Shown piece by piece: positions 62,025 to 64,000 of a stretch of DNA of 64,000 nt. A model generated the notes under the pieces. The model was given only the letters and a program-made list of their open reading frames with translations. It made no database searches and was not told where the DNA came from. Location: the NCBI RefSeq assembly GCF_020166435.1, contig NZ_JAINZP010000014.1, positions 1 to 64,000 on the forward strand, read 5' to 3'. Every line of letters begins with the position of its first letter. Position 1 is the stretch's first letter. This DNA is from Pectobacterium versatile (GTDB lineage Bacteria > Pseudomonadota > Gammaproteobacteria > Enterobacterales > Enterobacteriaceae). The translations under genes and the position numbers were made by a program.

Positions 62025-62510
62025 TTACCGCAGTATAAAGGCCGTGAACAGAACATCAGTAACGACCTGGTTAGGTTGACCAGGAACTAATGGTGGGCTT
62101 AGCACTTGCTTAATTTGCTCGATCAGCTTCTGTTTACCTTGCTCATTGGCAAGAGCAATCGCGTCCTGACGAGAAAGCAATAATAACAGTCTGCTGCGAA
62201 CTTCTGGCAGATAATTAGTAAAGCGTGTACGCGTTGCTTCATCTGGCAAACGCAGAGTGAATCCAACATATAACACGCGGTCAGGGTCATTATCTGCATT
62301 GACGAGATTAACGGTAAAGGTATCCAGTGGCATGAAAACAGGCTCTGGCGGCGGCGGTGCTTCCTGCTCAGCCGTTGCTGCGTTTTTCTGATTTAATAGC
62401 CACCAAGCGGCACCCGCAGCACCGGTTGCAGCGAGAGCAACGATAATCAGTAGTATTAGCCAAATAGACCGTTTACGTCCTGGTCGAACTTGCATATCAG
62501 ACATAGCCAA
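62025..62510 (-). CDS. fliL: Flagellar basal-body protein FliL
   Basis: A 161-residue single-helix inner-membrane protein ([19 protein letters not shown]) with a periplasmic domain ([20 protein letters not shown]) that supports the stators. The start may be TTG at 62510, which has GGGAAC at a good distance, or ATG at 62504. It heads the fliLMNOPQR block. Confidence 0.93.
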   Translation of the reverse strand: MAMSDMQVRPGRKRSIWLILLIIVALAATGAAGAAWWLLNQKNAATAEQEAPPPPEPVFMPLDTFTVNLVNADNDPDRVLYVGFTLRLPDEATRTRFTNYLPEVRSRLLLLLSRQDAIALANEQGKQKLIEQIKQVLSPPLVPGQPNQVVTDVLFTAFILR

Positions 62511-62586
62511 AGATAGTTCCCGTTACTTATCGATATTTGTTGCTGGATGAAACCGGCAATAAATAAATGCGTAATGTCGATGATTA

Positions 62587-62625
62587 TCCTGCCTATTGCA
62601 ATCTTCAATACAGAGAATAGGCAGG
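62587..62625 (-). terminator. Stem-loop between fliK and fliL
   Basis: CCTGCCTATT paired with AATAGGCAGG around an 18-base loop, about 35 bases after the fliK stop. There is no T-run, so it may be a processing or attenuation site rather than a full terminator. Confidence 0.45.
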
Positions 62626-62659
62626 GAAAATCGTGCTAACTTATTCGTTTACTTCACTT

Positions 62660-63955
62660 TCAGGCAAAGATATCAACGCCATTGACCGATGATGCCATTG
62701 ATCTTAGCGGTTTTGGTACGTCTAATAATTCACTTGTGCTTTCTGATGAATGGCCAAATTGCTGCTGGTAAGACGGGCCACGATTATTGCCATCATTGTT
62801 ATTGCTGGACATTTGTTGCTGCCAGGCGGATGAATCACTGCCTACGCTGCTCTGGCCAAGGTTAATTCCGCTTTCTGCCATTGCATTACGCAAATGGGGT
62901 AGCGCGGCTTCCAGCGCTGCACGAACTTGGCTGCTTGCTGAAGCCAGATGGATTTGTGCTTGGTTATCATCAATTTTTAGGCTGATGTGCAGTGCACCTA
63001 ATTCCTGCGGATTCAAACGCAACTCAGCGGTCTGCTGACCATTACGGCTGAACATAATGATTTGCTGACCCAATGCATCTTGCCATTGTGGTGAGCCAAA
63101 TGGTGCATTCAACTGCGCATTTGTGACCTGAGGGGCTGGAGCGGTACTTCCTACTGATGCAGGTTGAACGTGCATAGCCTGCACCACTGGTGGTGTTGCT
63201 TGAGACGTGCTGTTACCTAACGCAGAAACCGATTCAGATGCATTGCGATCGCCAGCGAGGGAATGAGGTGTCGTCAGTGCAAATTTTGCAACATCATCCG
63301 CAGACTCGGTTGCTGTCGATGACGTTTGTTTGGTTGCATGTCGCAGATCGCGTGATATGTCAGCGTCTTTATCTGGCATTATTGATGTGCCAAGCAGCTT
63401 TGCCAGTGTGCTTTTAGCATTTTCACCCGTACTGCCTAGTGCCGCTGTGGAAGCTTCATTTTGGCGTTTAGTATCAATTAGCCCCGGAATATGTAAACCC
63501 GTATTTGCGGCTGTCGCTGCGACACTATCGGTGGCAGCTTGCGTAGGCAGTGGCGTTGCTTGCAACATGGCAAGCAGTGCCTGCATTGCAATCGTGTCGT
63601 CTGTAGTATTGTCGCTATCTTTTTTATCTAGGCCTTTTAGCCTAGCCTGTCCTGCAATTTCTAGATTTTGCTCACCCGCTGTAATGGTTGCTCCACTCAG
63701 AGAGTTGAATGAAGAAAGCAGGGCATTTAAATCGTCACGACTGAGCGAAGCATTATCTTTCCCTAAAGCATTTAGCAGGGCTTCTTCGTCCACTTTATCG
63801 AGCGTCTTTTTACCCGAGGTATCGACTACTTGTGATATGCGTTTGCTCAACAGATCAACAAAATCTTTTGGCAGCTCACCCTGTGTCAGTAGAGAAGCAG
63901 AAGAACTGCTTGTATCACTGGCGGTGATAGCTATAGGTAACGCGGACAGATTCAT
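62660..63955 (-). CDS. fliK: Flagellar hook-length control protein FliK
   Basis: A 431-residue secreted ruler. The long middle is low-complexity, rich in Ser, Thr, Ala and Asn, as expected of the ruler. The C-terminal Flg_hook switch domain reads GQQTAELRLNPQELGALHISL and QAQIHLASASSQVRAALEAALPHLR. It signals FlhB to change substrate. Its ATG overlaps the fliJ stop (TCATGA). Confidence 0.95.
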   Translation of the reverse strand: MNLSALPIAITASDTSSSSASLLTQGELPKDFVDLLSKRISQVVDTSGKKTLDKVDEEALLNALGKDNASLSRDDLNALLSSFNSLSGATITAGEQNLEIAGQARLKGLDKKDSDNTTDDTIAMQALLAMLQATPLPTQAATDSVAATAANTGLHIPGLIDTKRQNEASTAALGSTGENAKSTLAKLLGTSIMPDKDADISRDLRHATKQTSSTATESADDVAKFALTTPHSLAGDRNASESVSALGNSTSQATPPVVQAMHVQPASVGSTAPAPQVTNAQLNAPFGSPQWQDALGQQIIMFSRNGQQTAELRLNPQELGALHISLKIDDNQAQIHLASASSQVRAALEAALPHLRNAMAESGINLGQSSVGSDSSAWQQQMSSNNNDGNNRGPSYQQQFGHSSESTSELLDVPKPLRSMASSVNGVDIFA

Positions 63956-64000
63956 GATTCTGCTTTCCTCTGTGAGGCCCGTTGGGCAAATTCATCCATT
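63952..64000 (-). CDS. fliJ: FliJ C-terminal end (partial)
   Basis: The last 15 residues, MDEFAQRASQRKAES, match the end of E. coli FliJ (MDEFAQRAAMRKPE as I recall). FliJ is the export chaperone-escort and lies directly upstream of fliK in enterobacteria. The stop overlaps the fliK start. Confidence 0.85.
   Translation of the reverse strand, partial: MDEFAQRASQRKAES

Overview
The window reads as the chromosome of a soft-rot enterobacterium, most probably Pectobacterium. This is an inference from enterobacterial-type flagellar, chemotaxis, lac and uhp genes in an arrangement I associate with that genus, plus a family of composite ERIC-like intergenic repeats. No RNA gene other than one tRNA was found, and there is no CRISPR array.

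Region 1 (1-4500) is the integrase-proximal end of an AT-rich island inserted at tRNA-Asn. It holds the tail of an unidentified protein, a DUF6392 immunity-like gene, a CPCC cysteine-rich protein, a DUF4926 protein, a small coupled gene pair, a solitary nuclease-like (Mrr/ABC-3C-effector-like) gene and a P4-type tyrosine integrase next to the tRNA.

Region 2 (4600-10700) is a complete lacI-lacZ-lacY locus on the minus strand, without lacA. It has an exact match to the E. coli O1 operator and a near-exact O2 inside lacZ. Region 3 (10900-19100) is a minus-strand run uhpA-uhpB-uhpC-afuA-afuB-afuC. Here the hexose-phosphate sensing system precedes an ABC importer once called ferric but better explained as a sugar-phosphate importer. 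Region 4 (19180-26000) is patchy: an NlpA lipoprotein, small proteins, a DosC-type globin diguanylate cyclase, DsrB, decayed IS4 and IS630 copies, and several large repeats made of hairpin modules.

Region 5 (26000-64000) is motility and chemotaxis. It contains an outlying chemoreceptor, a DMT transporter, flhDC with CRP and RcsAB-type sites upstream, motAB-cheAW, a second receptor, cheRBYZ, flhBAE, then flgNM and flgA (minus) facing flgBCDEFGHIJKL (plus). After a nested IS3/IS630 scar come fliKLMNOPQR (minus), with the end of fliJ at the window edge. FlhDC would switch on the class 2 operons (a candidate FlhDC box lies between flgA and flgB), and FliA/FlgM would gate class 3. Sigma-28-like promoters are visible before flgM, flgK, the second receptor and, more weakly, the first receptor.

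All product calls rest on reading the translated sequences against remembered family sequences; no database search was run.
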